Positions 60,779 through 64,000 of a stretch of 64,000 bases of DNA are shown in pieces (position 1 is the stretch's first letter; every line of letters begins with the position of its first letter). A program made the translations under genes and the position numbers. Where the stretch lies: NCBI RefSeq assembly GCF_026626335.1, contig NZ_JAPNTZ010000007.1, positions 496,001-560,000 on the forward strand. The letters run 5' to 3'. The notes beneath the pieces are model-generated. The model made no database searches. It worked only from the letters and a program-made list of their open reading frames with translations, and was not told where the DNA came from. This DNA comes from Paractinoplanes pyxinae. Lineage in GTDB: Bacteria; Actinomycetota; Actinomycetes; Mycobacteriales; Micromonosporaceae.

Positions 60779-61729
60779 ATGACTGCGACAGCGACGTCAA
60801 GGCTGTCCGGCCTGCCCGATTCACCCGCCGATCTCCGGACCTTCCTGCACGGTCTGCCCGGTGTCGACAAGGTGGGCATCGAGGCCAGGGCGGCGGCGCT
60901 GGGCACCCGATCGGTGAAGACCAGCAGCAAGGCGCAGGCCATCGACCTGGCCATCCGCATGGTCGACCTCACCACCCTCGAGGGCGCCGACACCCCCGGC
61001 AAGGTCCGCGCGCTCTCGGCCAAGGCCCTGCGGCCCGACCCGGCCGACCCCACCTGCCCGCCCGTCGCCGCGGTCTGCGTCTATCCGGCCATGGTGCCGA
61101 CGGCGGCCGCCGTGCTGGCCGGCTCCGGCGTCCACCTGGCCAGCGTGGCCACGGCCTTCCCGTCCGGCCAGGCCCCGCTCGAGGTCAAGCTGGCCGACAC
61201 CCGTGACGCGGTGGCCGGCGGCGCCGACGAGATCGACATGGTGATCAGCCGCGGCGCCTTCCTGGCCGGCGACTACGGCAAGGTCTTCGACGAGATCGTG
61301 GCGGTCAAAGAGGCGGCCGGCCCGGCCCACCTCAAGGTCATCCTCGAGACGGGCGAGCTCGGGACGTACGACAACGTCCGCCGCGCGTCCTGGCTGGCCA
61401 TGCTGGCCGGCGCCCACTTCATCAAGACGTCCACCGGCAAGGTCGACGTCAACGCCACCCTGCCGGTCACGCTGGTCATGCTCGAGGCGGTGCGTGACTT
61501 CCGCGAGCGCTACGGGCGGCAGGTCGGCGTCAAACCGGCCGGCGGCATCCGTACGACCAAGGACGCCATCAAGTATCTCGTGATGATCAACGAGACCTGC
61601 GGCGACGACTGGCTGCACCCCGACTGGTTCCGCTTCGGCGCCTCCTCGCTGCTGAACGACCTGCTGATGCAGCGCACCAAGCTCACCACCGGCCACTACG
61701 CCGGTCCGGACTACTTCACCCTGGACTGA
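60779..61729 (+). CDS. deoC: Deoxyribose-phosphate aldolase
   Basis: Cleaves 2-deoxyribose 5-phosphate to glyceraldehyde 3-phosphate and acetaldehyde. 316 residues, the longer eukaryote-like form. Schiff-base lysine in GAHFIKTSTGKVDVNAT, first barrel Asp/Lys in IRMVDLTTLEG and HLKVILETGEL, and the phosphate site KPAGGIRTTKDA. ATG 60779 has TAGAAT (60766-60771) seven bases upstream. Two aldehyde dehydrogenase genes follow after five bases, a natural outlet for acetaldehyde. Confidence 0.95.
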   Translation: MTATATSRLSGLPDSPADLRTFLHGLPGVDKVGIEARAAALGTRSVKTSSKAQAIDLAIRMVDLTTLEGADTPGKVRALSAKALRPDPADPTCPPVAAVCVYPAMVPTAAAVLAGSGVHLASVATAFPSGQAPLEVKLADTRDAVAGGADEIDMVISRGAFLAGDYGKVFDEIVAVKEAAGPAHLKVILETGELGTYDNVRRASWLAMLAGAHFIKTSTGKVDVNATLPVTLVMLEAVRDFRERYGRQVGVKPAGGIRTTKDAIKYLVMINETCGDDWLHPDWFRFGASSLLNDLLMQRTKLTTGHYAGPDYFTLD

Positions 61730-61734
61730 GGCCG

Positions 61735-63145
<1,411 letters not shown>

Positions 63146-63153
<8 letters not shown>

Positions 63154-63970
63154 GTCTTCGACTTCAGCCCGCCTGGCGGTGCGGAAGACCTACAAGCTCT
63201 ACGTGGGCGGCAAGTTCCCACGCAGCGAGTCAGGACGGACCTATCTGGTGGACGGCGACAACGTGGCCCTCGCCTCCCGCAAGGACGCCCGCGACGCGGT
63301 GCTCGCCGCCCGGGCCGCCCAGCCCAAGTGGGCCGGCGCCACCGCGTACAACCGGGGTCAGGTTCTCTACCGCATCGCCGAGATGGTCGAGGCCCGCCGG
63401 GCCGAGTTCGCCTCTCTCGGCGTGCCCGCGGCCGAGGTGGACGCCGCGATCGACCGCTGGGTCTGGTACGCGGGCTGGTCCGACAAGATCGCCCAGGTGG
63501 CCGGCAACGCCAACCCGGTCGCCGGGCCGTTCTTCAACATCTCGGCCCCCGAGCCCACCGGCGTGGTCGGCGTGATCGCCCCGTCGTCGCTGCTCGGCCT
63601 GGTCAGCGTGATCGCCCCGGCCGTGGTCACCGGCAACACCGTGGTCGTGGTCGCGTCCAACCCGCAGGCCGCGATCACCCTGGCCGAGGTGCTGGCCACC
63701 TCCGACGTCCCGGGCGGGGTGGTGAACATCCTCACCGGAAAGGCCGCCGAGATCGCGCCGTGGCTCGCCTCGCACGACGACGTGAACGCGCTCGACCTGT
63801 CCGGCGTGGACGACCCCGAGCTGGCCACCGAACTCGAAAGGGCGGCGGCCGGCACTTTGAAGCGGGTCCTTCGCCCCACTTCGGGCGTTGACTACACGGA
63901 CGACCCGGGCACGGCCGCCATGACCGCTCTGCTGGAGATCAAGACGGTCTGGCACCCGAAGGGTTTCTGA
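63146..63970 (+). CDS. Half-length aldehyde dehydrogenase homologue without catalytic domain
   Basis: 274 residues: only the cofactor-binding half of an aldehyde dehydrogenase is visible (YKLYVGGKFPRSESG, APEPTGVVGVIAPSSLLGLVSVIAPAVVTGN, PGGVVNILTGKAAEIAPWLASH). The catalytic cysteine segment and most of the C-terminal domain are absent, and the usual FTGS motif has become LDLSGVDD. TTG 63146 has GGAGG six bases upstream within the first dehydrogenase gene. An intact reading frame with a clean end (HPKGF) argues against recent decay; it may be a structural partner of the full-length enzyme. Confidence 0.85.
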
Positions 63971-63987
63971 CCGTTTCTCACCGGTCA
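63968..63987 (+). terminator. Weak hairpin at the end of the deoC-dehydrogenase unit
   Basis: Six-base stem TGACCG/CGGTCA with eight-base loop TTTCTCAC, including the stop codon of the half dehydrogenase. Weak; the remaining 13 bases of the window show nothing. Confidence 0.3.
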
Positions 63988-64000
63988 ATGGGGAAGTGCG

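Overview
The window is high-GC DNA with dense genes, frequent GTG and TTG starts and typical actinobacterial gene families. The protein set (orphan mycosin module, DUF1542, DUF4245, DUF4349, GPP34, AccE, paired M50B proteins, FAD reductase beside a short-chain Z-prenyl synthase) points to the Micromonosporaceae, most likely Actinoplanes or a relative. That placement rests on my recognition of families; no search was run. No rRNA, tRNA or CRISPR array was found.

Left half (1-27 kb): alkylation repair (AdaA-AlkA fragment, ogt), an unusual valS, rmuC, ispH, two paralogous small membrane proteins, xseAB, DUF4245 and class II fructose-bisphosphatase glpX, a rhomboid protease facing a secreted trypsin-like protease, a lytic transglycosylase, phoH2, otsB, a cis-prenyl transferase and a geranylgeranyl-reductase-like enzyme. 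From memory, ispH-xseA-xseB-DUF4245-glpX-phoH2-uppS follows a block around Rv1110-Rv1086 of Mycobacterium tuberculosis. Next comes a repeat-rich stretch (19.6-20.7 kb) with an IS30 fossil and paired DnaA boxes, then pckG, an ECF sigma factor, two GtrA proteins, a PH-domain protein and birA.

Middle (28-44 kb): the biotin-dependent acyl-CoA carboxylase genes pccB, accE and accA, with maf, keep the order of the M. tuberculosis accD5-accE5-maf-accA3 region but are pulled apart by three blocks: two M50B proteins with a giant Ser/Thr kinase; a small type VII secretion module ending in a mycosin; and a PadR-controlled ABC exporter. BirA biotinylates AccA, and AccA with PccB and AccE makes methylmalonyl-CoA or malonyl-CoA. 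A mutase large subunit at 53-55 kb could pass methylmalonyl-CoA to succinyl-CoA, and pckG links the TCA cycle to gluconeogenesis, where glpX acts.

Right half (44-64 kb): DedA, NAD(P)H-quinone reductase, gamma-glutamylcyclotransferase, acetyltransferases, a DUF4349 lipoprotein behind a 165-bp imperfect palindrome, M20 amidohydrolase, the mutase subunit, a second Ser/Thr kinase, phosphomannomutase/phosphoglucomutase, GPP34, NUDIX, upp, and deoC followed by one full and one half aldehyde dehydrogenase. Upp, the phosphomutase and deoC form a nucleoside and pentose-phosphate salvage group, and the dehydrogenases can oxidise the acetaldehyde made by DeoC.

Three features of architecture recur. Many genes have a TANNNT box exactly six or seven bases before the start codon, which predicts leaderless mRNAs. 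Six convergent gene pairs share interlocked four-base stop codons. Two minus-strand genes (uppS and the M20 amidohydrolase) have diverged 50-51 bp copies of their own 3' end in the adjoining intergenic space.
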